Shown here in pieces: positions 1 to 12,010 of a DNA stretch of 64,000 nt. The DNA is from Pascua guehoae (lineage: Eukaryota > Basidiomycota > Tremellomycetes > Trichosporonales > Trichosporonaceae): assembly GCA_001600415.1 (NCBI GenBank), contig BCJX01000002.1:3365165-3429164 (forward strand). Reading direction: 5' to 3'. Under the pieces are notes generated by a model, which did no database searches, was not told where the DNA came from, and saw only the letters and a program-made list of their open reading frames with translations. Position 1 is the stretch's first letter. The number at the start of each line of letters is the position of its first letter. The position numbers were made by a program, and so were the translations under genes.

Positions 1-1031
1 TGATCCGCTCGTTTAGCAGACGATCCTGCTCGGCCGCAAGTTTGAGAAGACGTTCACGCTCTGCCTGCGACTGTGCCTCCTCTGCCTGATGGGTTAGCCT
101 CATTCAGCAGCAGATAGATAACCCACAGCCCTCTGCGCTTCTTCTCGTTGCGCCATTTCCTCCATCAGCGTCGGCTCTGGCTCTCCCGGCTTTGGTAGTG
201 GGATGTGGTTCACCGAGATCCATTCCCGGACCATGTCTGCAAGCTGGCGTCAGCTTGGAAGTCATTAGATTAAGCTTACATCAAAGATCATCGGCGCACC
301 GACGCTCGCCTTAGCCTTTTCCTGCACGAGCTTTGTGAGGGTGCGCACATGGTTGGCAGTGAGCTTGATTGGTTCAATGATGGATATTGGGGGTGGTTGA
401 TCGGGGTAGTGCTGGGGAAGACGTCAGCCACGAGGTTTGATGCGAAGGGGGAGTGTTTAACAAGCCCAGGGCTTCCGAGGAAGGGCAGACAAGGTGACAC
501 CTAGGAAAGGCAATATCGTTTTGTGGGGTAATCCTTTATCGCACTGGCATCTCTGACGGTGCTCACTTTTGTCATGCGACCCTTGAGCTTTACGCTCACG
601 CGAGGGTCCTCGGCGGCGCGGAGCGACACCTCCCACCAGCCTTGCTCGCCTTCTGTTCCCCATGCTGTCCGCTTGGGCGGAATGTCATGCCAGTCATCCT
701 GAGTGTTAGTGATCATTCCAGCTTGGAAGTGCACGGGTTGGGCGGGGGTGGATCGCGGGGGTGGTCTCCTTCCACAACATCCAACGATAAGAACGTCCTG
801 CTCTTGCTGGTGCGCTGGCTCGGCTTCACTACAAGCTCCAGGTGATCATCGTGTTTCACCACATGGTAATATGCCTAGTGTTGCAGAGCTCTGGGCTCGT
901 GCAAACGGCGCACGGCCCAGCTCCAAGCGCGCGCTTCGGAGCTTGCTCCGTACAAGCTCGGTGCTCACCTCGAAGATTGCGCGGAGAGCTTCGAGCTCTT
1001 CTTCTTGGACAGCCTTATTAGGCTCCGGCAT
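1..1031 (-). CDS. GCN2: GCN2 eIF2-alpha kinase, N-terminal part (5' end; continues beyond left edge)
   Basis: Exons read on the minus strand are 1031-969, 698-567, 411-280, 243-127 and 85-1; all junctions keep frame. The visible ~177 residues start MPEPNKAVQEEELEALRAIF and form a complete RWD domain (about residues 10-125): the acidic EEELEALRAIF helix, a WWEVSLRA strand, a YPDQPPP segment and the helix ending GAPMIFD. A charged coiled stretch follows (AEEAQSQAERERLLKLAAEQ). In Gcn2 the RWD domain binds Gcn1, and the kinase phosphorylates eIF2-alpha under amino-acid starvation. The RWD plus charged linker layout is Gcn2-like. Kinase and HisRS-like domains would lie outside the window, so Gir2/RWDD1 cannot be fully excluded. 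Introns are short, down to 36 nt (244-279). Confidence 0.75.
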
Positions 1032-1495
1032 GAGTCATATCTGGATCTTCGCGGTGGTAAATAAGAGAGAAAAGGGGAGCGTGGAGGAAGAGCAGGGCGA
1101 TGCGCTGCTCTTTGGGTGGTGAAGAGAGAGAATGCAAAGGTTGGGTTGCTATTGTTTCAGCATGCATACTGCCAGCCAAGAAAGGTTGCAACTGAACTGC
1201 GCGCGCGCGGTGGGTGACGTCCCAGGCACCACAATCACGTGATCCGATTAGAGTGGAGGTGGAGGTGACTCGAGATTCCCCCCCTCATCATGTTGGTTTG
1301 TTTCCCATCCCGACTCGAGTCATTGCAACAACCAACTAGCCGTTATCTTTTCACTTCGACTCGACTCCTTATCCCCATCGCATAATTTATCCGCGGAGAT
1401 CGCGGGTGACATCTTCTAGACCCTTGACAACCAGGCCAACGATACTTCCAGGCCCTAAACGCCTACTGCTCGTTGACAACCACTTGGGAACTGCC
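1032..1495. promoter_or_regulatory. Divergent promoter between GCN2 (-) and HAD hydrolase (+)
   Basis: This 464-bp gap separates two divergently transcribed start codons, so it should hold both promoters. It has purine-rich tracts near 1060-1130 and a TGACTC half-site-like sequence near 1265. No full Gcn4 site (TGASTCA) is evident, and no coding signal is seen. Confidence 0.4.
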
Positions 1496-2767
1496 ATGCC
1501 ACGCGTGTCCACACCCGTCCGGCTCGTGCTCTTTGATGTCTTTGGTATGCACTAATATTATGTATTCATGTCCTGTAGCTGATTGCAGACACGCTCTGCA
1601 CACCACGCATACCTGTCCACGAACAGTATGCTTTGGAGGCTCACCGCGCGGGCATCAAGTCTGTCACGCCGCAATCGGTGCGGGCAGGGTTCAAGCCCGG
1701 TGAGTGGGTGTTTGGGCGTCGCACAAGCTACGACATGGAGAGGGGGGGTACAGGGTTGTCGTTGTGAGCGATTACACACTGTGCTATTACATCTCCTTCC
1801 CCAATATGACGTGACTCTGTGCAGGTTTACTTACTCTCAGCGTTCAAGGAAATGTTGGCCGCGCATCCACTCTATGGGAAACACTCTAACCCTCCCTTAA
1901 CACCAGAGGTGTGGTGGGGGACCCTGATCCGCAATTGTCTACGACACGCAGGTGCAGGCGAACGTGGTGGGTATGAAGCGCCCCTGGCCACGTACCCGCA
2001 CTGATGGCAGAACTGGCGGAACACGGCGACGCGGTTGCAACGAGTCTCCTGGCGCGCTTTGAAAGTGATGTTGGATACCGCAACTTTCCCGAGACGCTGT
2101 CATGCCGTGCGTGCTGTATCCTGATTCTCCCTTGACCCACCGCCTCTAATCCCAGTCCGCACCCTCGACCTCCTGGGCGTCAAGACCTCGTGTGTCTCCA
2201 ACGCCGACCCCCGCATCCTCCTCACGCTCGACGCGCTCGGCATCTCGCCTCTGCTCACGCACCCGCCCACGCTGAGCTGGGAGGTTGAGGCGAGCAAGCC
2301 CTCGCGGATAATCTACGACGCGGCGTGCAAGGCCTGTGGCGAGAAGCCTGGGCCGGGTGTCATTATGGTCGGCGACGAGCTTGAGGCGTGAGTAGGGTGT
2401 GTCACAGAGCTGGTGATTGCTGCCTTGTGGAATCGTTTGGACAGAGCTGGCTACCAGCGGGATCTGCTGTGTGGATCCCATGAACTCTGAACCCATCTCA
2501 AACGAGGCACAGGCCACCCCCAATCTTCCCCAATGACAACCTACCAAGACCATCTCCCATTTTTTCCATCTCACACGCAGCGACTTCTACGGCGCTACAC
2601 GCGCAGGCCTCGAGGCCCGCCTCCTCCGCCGCCGGGGCGAGTGGTCGGACGGCGCCGTCCGCGAGGCAGTTGAGGACCTCGGAGGCGTCAATGTCGTGCA
2701 GAATCTGAACACCGTCGTCGACGAGGTGTACCGGAGAAACATCCTCAGTGCCGCTGATGAGGAGTGA
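1496..2767 (+). CDS. HAD-superfamily hydrolase, HDHD3/haloacid-dehalogenase-like
   Basis: Six exons (1496-1544, 1589-1699, 1841-1963, 2011-2106, 2156-2387, 2581-2767) give 265 aa. All HAD motifs are visible: motif I LVLFDVFDTL with the nucleophile Asp near residue 14; the cap region with PVHEQYALEAHRAGI and EVWWGTLIR, typical of HDHD3-like proteins; motif II CVSNAD (Ser); motif III lysine in ASKPSRIIYDAA; motif IV GDELEADFYGA. Position 4 of motif I is Asp where relatives usually have Gly. The family hydrolyses small phosphate esters or carbon-halogen bonds; the substrate is not predictable here. Exon 3 uses the acceptor at 1838-1840, not the nearer gcag at 1824, because only the former keeps frame. 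Confidence 0.85.
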
Positions 2768-3321
2768 GCGTTGTGGGCGATGCCATGGGGTGAAAACGGT
2801 CGGGGGGTAGTAGTGTGTACGGGTAGGCGGGGCTAAAAGCTGTGCGGGTGAGTGCTGTGCCGCGCTTGTACGGCCCGCCCGACGGCGTGATGGTTCGGAA
2901 CGGTGTTAAGGGGGTAGCGGGATGACTGGAGGACTTGAAGTGGTATTTATATGTATCACAGGATGTTTGCTTCCTGCATGCTGCAGGAGAGGACAGTTGC
3001 AGAGAGGACACAGTATACTCAACGACACACAAAATGGCACACACTGAGAACAAACACGTCCGCGCCCGACGGGAGCGCTTCTGAGTGAGCCACAATGACA
3101 CAGCGTCAGACGCGTATGAAACAGTAGCCAGTTCGCATCCCAGTTTGCGGAGGCCTGGCCGCGGATCGCTTCGCTACGACTCACGCCACGAGTCGCCTTC
3201 GTACCACTCACAACCCCCGAGCATCCGGAATACACACTACATATATCAAATCGTAAAATGACACTAGCACGTCTGTCCACCACTGCACACCGCTCCCTGC
3301 CCTACCTGCCCACACCTCGTT
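2768..3321. other. Convergent intergenic region, HAD hydrolase / MCM4
   Basis: Space between two 3' ends. It should contain both 3' UTRs. I see no ORF with coding character and no repeat. Confidence 0.4.
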
Positions 3322-6300
3322 CTAGTCGCCAATCCTCCTAATAGTCCTGCGCTCCCTCTCGCCCACGACCTTGAGGACGCCCTCGTCTGCGAGCGTCTTG
3401 ACGACGTCTGCAAAGTCGGCATGGTCGACGGGCACCGAGCTCTGGCCCTCGAGTGCGCGGAGGGCCGCGGACCAGCGGATGCCCATGCGGCCTGCGGCGT
3501 CGACGAGGGCGAGAATCTCGCGCTTCAGGTCGGCGCGGACACGGCGGGCCGTCACGCCGGCGCCCGTGGTGATGAGGTCGAGGTCGATCTGGCCCGTGAG
3601 CGGGTCGGTTGCGCTTTCGCGCAGTGCGGCGCGGATCAGGCGTGAGGCCTCTTGCACGTCCTCGAGGTCGACTGTGTCAGAGAAACGCATGCGGGCGTGG
3701 GCCTCTGACAGGCGGATCATCGACTCGAGCTGACGCGTCGTGGCTGTGATACGGCGTTCGGCGCCGCGCGCGTTTTCGCCCACCTTGCGCATCTCGACGT
3801 AGGCTGACACAAGGGCTTCGCCGGCGGCCTCGGTCAGGACGGGGTGGACCTTGGCGCGCGCGTAGGTGATGTACGCTGTCAGCGTCTCGAGTGGCTGCGT
3901 TTGTCAGTTGGGCTCTTCGCAATGCTTATGTGAACTGACCAGAATATCGCTGCCGCCCGTGTCTGGACGGTCCTCGAGGTAGAGCCCGACGAGATGAGCG
4001 GCGAGGCGGCGGTCGTTCATCTCGTCGACCTTGTCGAGGACGAGGTAGAGCAGGTCGAAACGCGAAATGAGGGTCGGCGGGAGGTCAATGTTGGCCGGGA
4101 TCGGCAGCTTGGGGTTGTATTTTGACCCGACGGGGTTGGCGGCAGCGAGAATGGACGTGCGCGCATTGAGCGTGGTGATAATGCCAGCCTTTGCAATCGA
4201 GACAGTCTGCTGCTCCATGACTTCGTGCAGCACGGAGCGTGTTGCGTCGGACATTTTGTCAAACTCGTCAATGCAGCACACGCCACCGTCCGAGAGAACG
4301 AGCGCACCCGACTCGAGCACGAGCTGCTTCGAGTCTGGGTCGCGCGTCACGTACGCCGTCAGACCGACCGCAGACGAGCCCTTGCCCGAAGTATACACGC
4401 CACGCGGCGCAATCTTGTGCACATACTGTCTGTCAGACACGCTGGCCACTCGTTACTCTGTTTTACGCACCTGCAGGATCTGACTCTTGGAAGTACCGGG
4501 GTCACCGACCATGAGGACGTTGATGTCGCCGCGGTACCGCGGACCACCACCACCGCCGCCCTTTGCAATGCTCTTGTTGGTACCACCAAAGAGCTGGAGG
4601 AGAATACCCTTTTTCACATCGTCCATTTCGTAGATGGACGGGGCCATGGAGCGCGCGAGGAGACCGTACAGGTCTGGGTGATGGGAGAGCTCCAGTAGCT
4701 TTTGCTCCATCTCGGCCGAGGCTGTGAGACCCGCGTCGGGCGTCTCGTCGGGGTCGCCGTTCATCTCAATGTCCTCGGCGCGCTGAGTGCCCTGGAGGAC
4801 CTCGAATGGGTCGTCCTCGCCGCCCACGCCGACGCCGGGGGGCTGGCCTTCGCTCTGGCGCGTCGACGGGTCAAAGCCCATGCGGCCTGCATTGGTCCGC
4901 TTGACGTGCACGACGTCGACATATGTCTTGAATAGTGCCTTGATACTGCGCTGGCGCGGGTTGACGCGGACGGGGATGGAACGGAAAATGCCCGTCACAA
5001 TCACACGGTCACCAGGCTTGACGAGATCGACGAGCTCGTCGTACACGCAGAGCGACACGGTGTGAGGTGTCTGGCCGTCGGGCACGGCATCGGGTGTCTC
5101 CTGGAGGCGCACGACCTGCTTGTCTGTAAACTCGGAGCGGTTGTGGATGAGCGACATGGAAAACTTTGCGCCGCACACCTCGCGCGGGCACCGCTCAGGC
5201 TCAGCAATGCGGCCGCGGTCAATCTCGACCTGCACCGTGTGCTGGCACACGAGACACCGGAAGAAGGCGACAGTCATGTCGGGAATCACCGACGTGGCGC
5301 GGATGACCATGCCCTTGATGGAAATGAGCTTGTCCGTGTCGCCCGGGTTCAGGTCGCGCATGTTGACCGTCTTGTCGCCGCCAAACGGCCGCACCTTGAA
5401 CACACGCGTCTCAATCTCGCGCAGCTCGTTTTCGACGACGCGCAGCTCGAGCTCGGTAATGGCACCGTCGGCGTGCTTGGCCTGTGCAGATTCGTACTCT
5501 TCCTCGGCCATTTCAATCATGACGTCGCGGAGCACCTGGTCCATGATGGGGATCACCTCTTGCGGGAAGTTGATGAGCTGGTGGTACAGCTTCTTGGTGG
5601 GCGGATACGCGACGAGGTTGATCGCATCGAGGTTGAGGTTTGTCTGGCCCGTCTGCCGCAGCTGCGACAGGTAGCCCTCGTACAGGGGCTTGTCTGCCTG
5701 GGTCGGGGTGAGGTTGTCGTACAGCGGCATGGCCTGCGGCGCGATGCCCCCGTCGTCGACAATGGCCTTGGCCTGGGCTTCATTGTACACTGCGCGGTAT
5801 TTTGGCTTGAAACCACGCAAAAAGTCGCGGAACAAGTTCATGCTCTCCTGGAGCGAAATAGTCGTGCCCCAGATAAACTTGACGAGCCCCGAGTCGTCCT
5901 CGGCGACATTGTCAAACTCGGGGTCGGCCGCCGACATGGACAGCGGTGGCGGCGCGCCCGTCGGCGTGCTCGCGTCCGTCCCTGGCGCATCGCTATTAAA
6001 AGGAGCCGGCGACGACGCCGCGAGAATGTTGAGCGGCTGTCCAGGCTGGCCACGGTGTAAGGGCGACGAGAGCGGGAATGACGAGTGAATGTCACCACGG
6101 CGCTGGCGGCGCGGCGTCGACCCAACCGACGCGGGGAAGAAGAGTGGTGTGTCGCTCCGCATTCCCCGGGCCCCTCGCGCACTCGAAGGGGCCGCGCCAG
6201 ATCGGCGCGCAGCAGTCGACCCAGGTGCACGCGGAGAAGATGTCGGGAAATGCAGAGGAGACGACGAGGTGGGCACTGTGGGGTAGGGTCAACAAATACA

Positions 6301-6465
6301 TCGCAAACTCGCAACTGTGTCCTATTGTTTGCAACACTCACAATTGTTTTGGCGTAACGCCGACGCACGCGGCGTGCTGCCCACAGACGACGTGGGAAAG
6401 TGGAGCGGTGACGAGGAGCGCAGGCCCCCGCGGCGCGACGAACCAGATGCGTTCGGCGTGGACAT
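3322..6465 (-). CDS. MCM4: DNA replication licensing factor MCM4
   Basis: Exons 6465-6342, 6275-4471, 4425-3940 and 3894-3322 give 995 aa. The first ~130 residues are a Ser/Pro-rich tail with repeated [10 protein letters not shown] blocks, like the DDK-phosphorylated Mcm4 N-terminus. Next come the MCM N-terminal domain, a C4 zinc finger (CLVC...CPREVC), the OB-fold signature [15 protein letters not shown], and the AAA+ core: Walker [10 protein letters not shown] (split by the second intron just after), Walker B CIDEFDKM, and arginine finger SRFDLL. A winged-helix-like C-terminus ends [22 protein letters not shown] just before the second Cys pair marks the MCM4 paralogue. Mcm4 is part of the Mcm2-7 helicase loaded at origins. 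The two downstream introns are 45 nt each. Confidence 0.96.
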
Positions 6466-7374
6466 TGTGGGTGAGTGTGTGAGAGATGGATGTTTGGGAG
6501 AGAAGGATGAACAAGTAGGAATGAGGGGCGAGATGAAAGAACGAGGGGACGCGTCCGCCACCTGAGGCCCTGACGCGACGCGTCCAATGCGACGCGAGAC
6601 GGAACTAGATGACATTTCAGGGTTTGTCAAGGTTGATAACAAAATGACACGAATAAAAGCTGGCTCGGATGGTGGCTGGGCAGCCTGCCAGCATTGGGCA
6701 GTAGCGACCGAGAGTCTCCAAGGCATCTTCAACAATGTGCATGCATATTGCACTCATTACAGCACGCTGCGGAAGCGGACATTCTTACATATCATAGCTG
6801 CAGCTGCTCGTGAGGTGGTGACAACGAGCTTCATTCCTGAGCGTGGATTTAGAACTATCAACCGGCCATGGACAACTCCATCCAACCGCATCCGTGTCTC
6901 GACGCCCAGACAGCAGCCACCGCGTGTCACTCTCTCGGCTCTGTCATACACAGCGGGAGGAGAGGCTCGCCAGCGCGGAATGTCCGTGCTCATTGGCGAG
7001 ATAGCCGTCATCGGGTCGCTTGAGCGTTTGGTTTCTGCCTCCCCTCCCCTGCCGTGCCCAGAATCAGAGGTCAGCGCGAAGAGTTATGTGTGGCCCGACA
7101 ATGAAACGGATACAGATGTTGTTGCACGAGTGAGCTAGCGACAGACCAGCTCGCCAAGTAGCCCGACAAGTGTCAGTTCCAACTGCCGCAATGCAAAGGC
7201 ATTCGACGGCCATATGGGTGTTCTAGCACGAAAACACAGACCCATGCCACTGCTTCATCTCTCTTCCCGCAAAGTCCTAAGCCTAGAGACTACTACATCG
7301 TATACCACATCTTACCGCTAGTACTCTCAACTGCTGACAACCTCACAAGCGCCATTTTTATGCCTCCCACGTGC
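6466..7374. other. Intergenic region upstream of MCM4 and downstream of SDR
   Basis: Holds the MCM4 promoter (high-coordinate side of MCM4) and the 3' UTR of the next minus-strand gene. Open frames here lack codon bias and domain signal. A G/C-poor stretch near 6630-6800 is the only compositional change. Confidence 0.35.
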
Positions 7375-8634
7375 TTAGGCCACACGACCACCGTCGACGG
7401 GAAGAACGACACCGGTGAGGAAGCTTGCCTCGTCCGAGCAGAGGAAGACGGTCGAGTTGGCAATGTCTGGAGTGTGAGTGGTGGGTGTCTGGTGGAAGGG
7501 GGCAGTGTTCGATCTTGGCAGTACTCACCTTGAGGCTTGGAGGGACGGCCGAGGGGAATGGACGCGATCATCTGGTCCAGAGTCGCCTCGCCCAGGAAGG
7601 ACGAGCTGAGGCCGGTCGTGTCGCCGAACACGGGGCAGACGGCGTTGAAGCGCTGATGTTAGCGGTGATCGAAGAAGGTGGGTGGTGTGGACGAGTTGTT
7701 GGCGCGTGACATGCTGTACAAGCCGGCAGCACCAAGCCCTTTGACACATCCCGAACTCCACAACTCACAATCTGGTCCTTGCCAAACTCGATGGCAAGGT
7801 TCTTGGTCACCGAGATGACGGCCGCCTTGGCACCGCAGTACCACGTGAGGCCTGGACGGCCCATGATACCCGCCGTGGACGCAATGTTGACCATGACGGC
7901 GGGCTCGTCGCGGGCGCGCGCCTTCTTAAACTCGGGGACGACGGCGTGCACGCTCAGGAAGATGGACTTGAAGTTTACGTCGACGCACAGGTCAAAGTCG
8001 GCCTCGGTCGTCGTGAGCACCGGCTTGGACTTGTACGTCGCGCCCGCGTTGTTGATGACATAGTTGACCGTGCCGTACTCTTTGATCGTAGCGGCGACGA
8101 GGGCGTCCCAGGACTCGCGGGACGTGACGTCGGCTGTGGGGTTGTTAGGCAAAGGGCATTTGGGCAGACGGGGCAAGCTTTGATGTTTGAGTGGCTGCAG
8201 GTGCCGCTGCACACGATGCCCCTCGACACAACGCAGCTCGCCCCAGACAACTCACCCTTGACAAAGATGGCCTTTCCGCCAGCCGACACAATCTCGTCCT
8301 TGACTGCATTTCCACCCTTCTCCGACTGTTGTAAGCGTCAGCACAATGTCCCACGACCGTGGATGTGAATGGGGGCAAGTCCAACGACGGCTGTTCACAA
8401 CTTGTGCCATGACTCGGCCATCTCCCAGTTGCAGTCTACCCCATACGGGATAGGCCTTCCTGCTCGACACGTGCCCCACATGCCCGACAGGACGTCCGAG
8501 GTCGCACCACGGCTCCACAAGTGACTCACCAGGTCGGCAATGACGACGGCAACGCCATCCTTGGCAAAGCGGTGGGCGATACCGGCACCAAAGCCCGATC
8601 CCGCACCAGTAACGATCGCGACGCGCTGAGACAT
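7375..8634 (-). CDS. Short-chain dehydrogenase/reductase (classical SDR)
   Basis: Five exons (8634-8530, 8325-8256, 8133-7769, 7652-7529, 7466-7375) give 251 aa, the usual size for a classical SDR. Residues 8-15 are the nucleotide-binding TGxxxGxG (TGAGSGFG); NNAGA follows near residue 90. The catalytic set is Ser in NIASTAG and YxxxK in WYCGAKAAV. The C-terminus [15 protein letters not shown] matches the conserved C-terminal VDGG. It probably oxidises or reduces a small alcohol/ketone in the cytosol with NAD(P)(H); 3-oxoacyl-ACP reductase-like and glucose dehydrogenase-like enzymes share this pattern, so the substrate is open. Transcribed in the same direction as MCM4 but about 900 bp away, so not obviously linked. 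Confidence 0.9.
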
Positions 8635-10679
8635 TGTAGACGAGGTGTGTGTGGGGGTGTATTGGTATGTAGTGAATGACAATGCTGAATGGGAAGTAAC
8701 AGGAAAGCAAAGTGGGATACGGGTCCGTTTTGTCCACTCGGCCGGTGAGTAGCCTGGTGCCCGTGAAATGCCGCCGGGCCGCTCAGACCTCGCCTATCGG
8801 GGAGCCAGATACCTGGCCTGCTTTGCCGAACACTTGGCCGTACCTGCGTCCGTACGTGCGCATCTGGGTGCTCTGCGAGCTTGCTAGAACCCGGCCACTA
8901 ACGTGTATGTACAGGTGGGCTAGCACATGCACACGGCCATCGCCGGCGCCGCAGTTGCACCCACCATAACAGACGGGTGAGTACCGGCGACGCTGGCGAA
9001 TTCACCGGTGAGGCAGGTCACCGCATCCCACGCTCAGGACAAACACGTCCGGGGCCACACCACTCGGCCCGCGGTGTTCGGCAATTCGGCATTTTCAATT
9101 CCACACGCCGCTTCGTGTTAACAGAGCCAGTCCACTGCTGATGCTTGTGGCAACGGTGGTTTCATCTTATCAACAGTAACTATCTCCAAGCCTGATGGGC
9201 ACAGTTGGGTATGTAAGTGACGGGGACCAAATCAGGAAGCCGACGGGCCTGTTGTTTGGTTTTGGGGGGAGTTTTCAGCTTGTTATTCCAGAATGGAATT
9301 GCTCTCAATTGCCCTCCGTCCTCGAGTTGAGCACAACACAACTTATGCTCGGGCGGTGAACAGACTGCCCGGACCGCGCAGTGGGGAAGCCGGTCTGCGC
9401 GCCCATGCGCCCCTTCTTACTGGTACCTAGGAGGTCAAGTGTGGGGCAAGAACCCATACGTGGACAGTAAAATTTCCGGAACTCCTGAAGCCAATGCGAC
9501 GCGGAACCATAGCAATACATGAACTGCCTTGAACAAACGAAACGTCGGAGAGGCTACATGGCGGGTGGACCGGGTAGCCTATTGGGGCAGTTGGGATCCA
9601 AGTGATCCAGACTGCAGCGGGGCTGACCAACATGACCATGGTGAGAAATCTCCGGCGCAATGGTCTTGGGGTTTCGACGACTATGCGAAATACTTTGACA
9701 ACCTGGGTCTCCTCCTACGGCAGTCGGAGGGCATGTTGAGCTTGCAAGGCGACTGCTTGAGTTCCCAGGAATAAGCCCTCGGCGATGAGCGTTGCTTTAC
9801 ACGACGAGTCTCGATCAATTTTGGTAGTGCTTTGCCCTCTGTGTCAATAATTGATGGAAAGAGGGGTTCTGCACCGAATCTCAACCCGGGCAGTGTCTGA
9901 TGACGATGGCACATGCAATCGCAATTGCCCTGCACACACGCGGTGGTCTTGAGTGGTGAAGATTCGTGGAAAGGTTGGGAGTTTTGCGCCGCAGAGTCAA
10001 CAACGCGGGGCTGAATGCTCTCTCTGTGAAGTTTGAAGTATCGGCTGGGCGGGGGGGCTGGCTCTCGGCAAGTTTGCAACGAACCCGCAATGCCCATGCA
10101 TCAGGCATTGATAAGAACAGGCGGGGCAGGATGACATGCATCTGCAATTGCAATACTAGCGATATCCACCGTGCGGATCAATGCATGCGCGCCTGCTTTG
10201 TATTCCACGACGATACGCACGCACAGATGGTATGGGTTTCTGCGATATCTACCCCACACATTACCCCACACTTTGCGGGGTGGTGTTCGGCGATGGCGGC
10301 AATGGCGGCCGTTACCCCAGCTTGACCCCGCGTGCACGGACAAACCATGCCCAGTACCACTCCGGGGTAGCCCGACGATGACCATCCATGCATTCATGCT
10401 GCTAGCTGCTGGGACGCCTGTACGTGCTCGGCTAGTCGTCTCGTAGCCGACACCGGCGGTAGGCGGGCCGTCGACGCCAGCATCCATACAGTGTCCACGA
10501 CACACAGGCGCCGCCATGGGTGCCACCATGTGCCACGCGCGGGGCAGCCCGTTCTGTTCCTGTCTGTTCCTCTTTACCTCCATTTCCATTTCCATCTCCT
10601 TTCCGTCGTCACTTGTCCACACCCCCCCCCCCGTTTGCTCTCCTCCACACCACACTTGACCCCGCTCTACGCATCCAAC
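8635..10679. other. 2-kb intergenic region between divergent SDR and CMD genes
   Basis: Contains the promoters of two divergent genes. I looked for coding exons on both strands and found only short frames without codon bias or recognisable domains. A C-run (10621-10631) and pyrimidine-rich tract (10560-10670) immediately precede the downstream ATG. Confidence 0.35.
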
Positions 10680-12010
10680 ATGGCCGAGACCAACGAACAG
10701 CGTGACGAGGCGTACCAGACGCTCTTTGACCTGGGCATCCAGCAGGTGAGCCGCCGCCGTCCACTGTGTCCTGCCATGTTTGCACGTTTGCATGTTTGCG
10801 ATGGGTGTTACTTTCTCTCTGAGCGGCGACTGTCGAGTGTCCAGACGTGCCCACGAGGCCACGAGTGGGATCTAAACCGCACTGCACGGCCTGCACGGAC
10901 CGGGCGGGTATGGGATGCCGCAAGAAGAAGCAAACATCAACACCACCAGATCGTGCAGACGCGCAGACTTCCCATCTTCCCTCCCTCCCCCAATAGTCCA
11001 ACCATTCACAACCATCTTGCCACTGTCCACAATTCCCCCCCCCTCCCCCCTCTCCATTATCCCCTCCGCTAACTCCAGCGCCGCAAGGTCCTCGGCGACG
11101 CCTACGTCGACAACCAGCTGTCGCGCGGCGCGTCTGATTTCGCCCGCCCCGCCCAGGAGTATGTCACCCGCAACGCCTGGGAGGGGCTCTGGAGCCGCCC
11201 GGGCCTCGAGCTCAAGCACCGCTCGCTTGTGGTCATTACGTGAGTCGCTGTGGGTGCGAGAGCAGGTGCGCGTAGATAAGGCAGCGTGGATTGGGATTGG
11301 ACGTAGGATTATTTTGGTGCGATGTGGGACTCGGTGTCGAGGTGTCGGGGCCGATAACCGGGGGTCAGATACGCGGGGCACAACAGATATTCCCTGTGCA
11401 TTGCCACCCCCGTGGCTGTCGGATGAGGAGGAGAGAGCCGTACTGGTGGTACATGGTGCGAGTGAGCTGGCTGTGTGGGGGGCGAGCGGGGAGGGCTGCC
11501 CAACACCGACAGGACCGGCGGGGAAGGTACAGCGGGCGGTGCTAGCGGTGTGCTTGCTGGGGACGAGCGCCCACGCCAACTCCAAACAACATATAAACAT
11601 CAACAGTCACAGTCTTCCTTGTACATTACGCAACGAGCGGCAATGGCCACACGTGCTAACACTGCAGGATCCTCGCGATCGGCGGACATGAAAAGGAGCT
11701 CACGGGTCATGTTCGCGGTGCGCTTCGCAACGGACTGAAAGAGGAGGAGATCCGCGAAGGTAAGCTCGGCTTGTGCATGCTGCCAAACATGCGCACTGCC
11801 AAACATGCACGCTACCAAACATGTACACTGACTGCCTGCGATGCTCCATGTGATGGGCTACGGCGGCTTCCCAAAGGGCCTCGAGGCGTGAGTAACTTCT
11901 GAGGGGTATGTGCGCCCAGGGCTGACCCCAGCTTCCGCGTGTGCGAGGCGGCAATCAACGCGTACAAGGAAGAGCTCGCAGCGGAGCAGCAAAAGGAGCA
12001 GAAGAAGTAG
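10680..12010 (+). CDS. Carboxymuconolactone decarboxylase (CMD)-family protein
   Basis: Five exons (10680-10745, 11079-11239, 11668-11759, 11839-11887, 11932-12010) encode 148 aa, the size of PcaC-type single-domain CMD proteins. After an N-terminal helix the protein shows PAQEYVTRNAWEGLWSRPGL, then LKHRSLVVITILAIGGHEKEL, then HVRGALRNGLKEEEIREAM and GYGGFPKGLEAFRV, the four landmarks of 4-carboxymuconolactone decarboxylase in beta-ketoadipate catabolism. The peroxidase-type CxxC of AhpD is absent. Oddity: the third intron (11760-11838) has a good GTAAGC donor but no AG before the conserved exon; frame continuity places the acceptor after TG. No pathway partner lies nearby, so the decarboxylase role is family inference. 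Confidence 0.85.
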
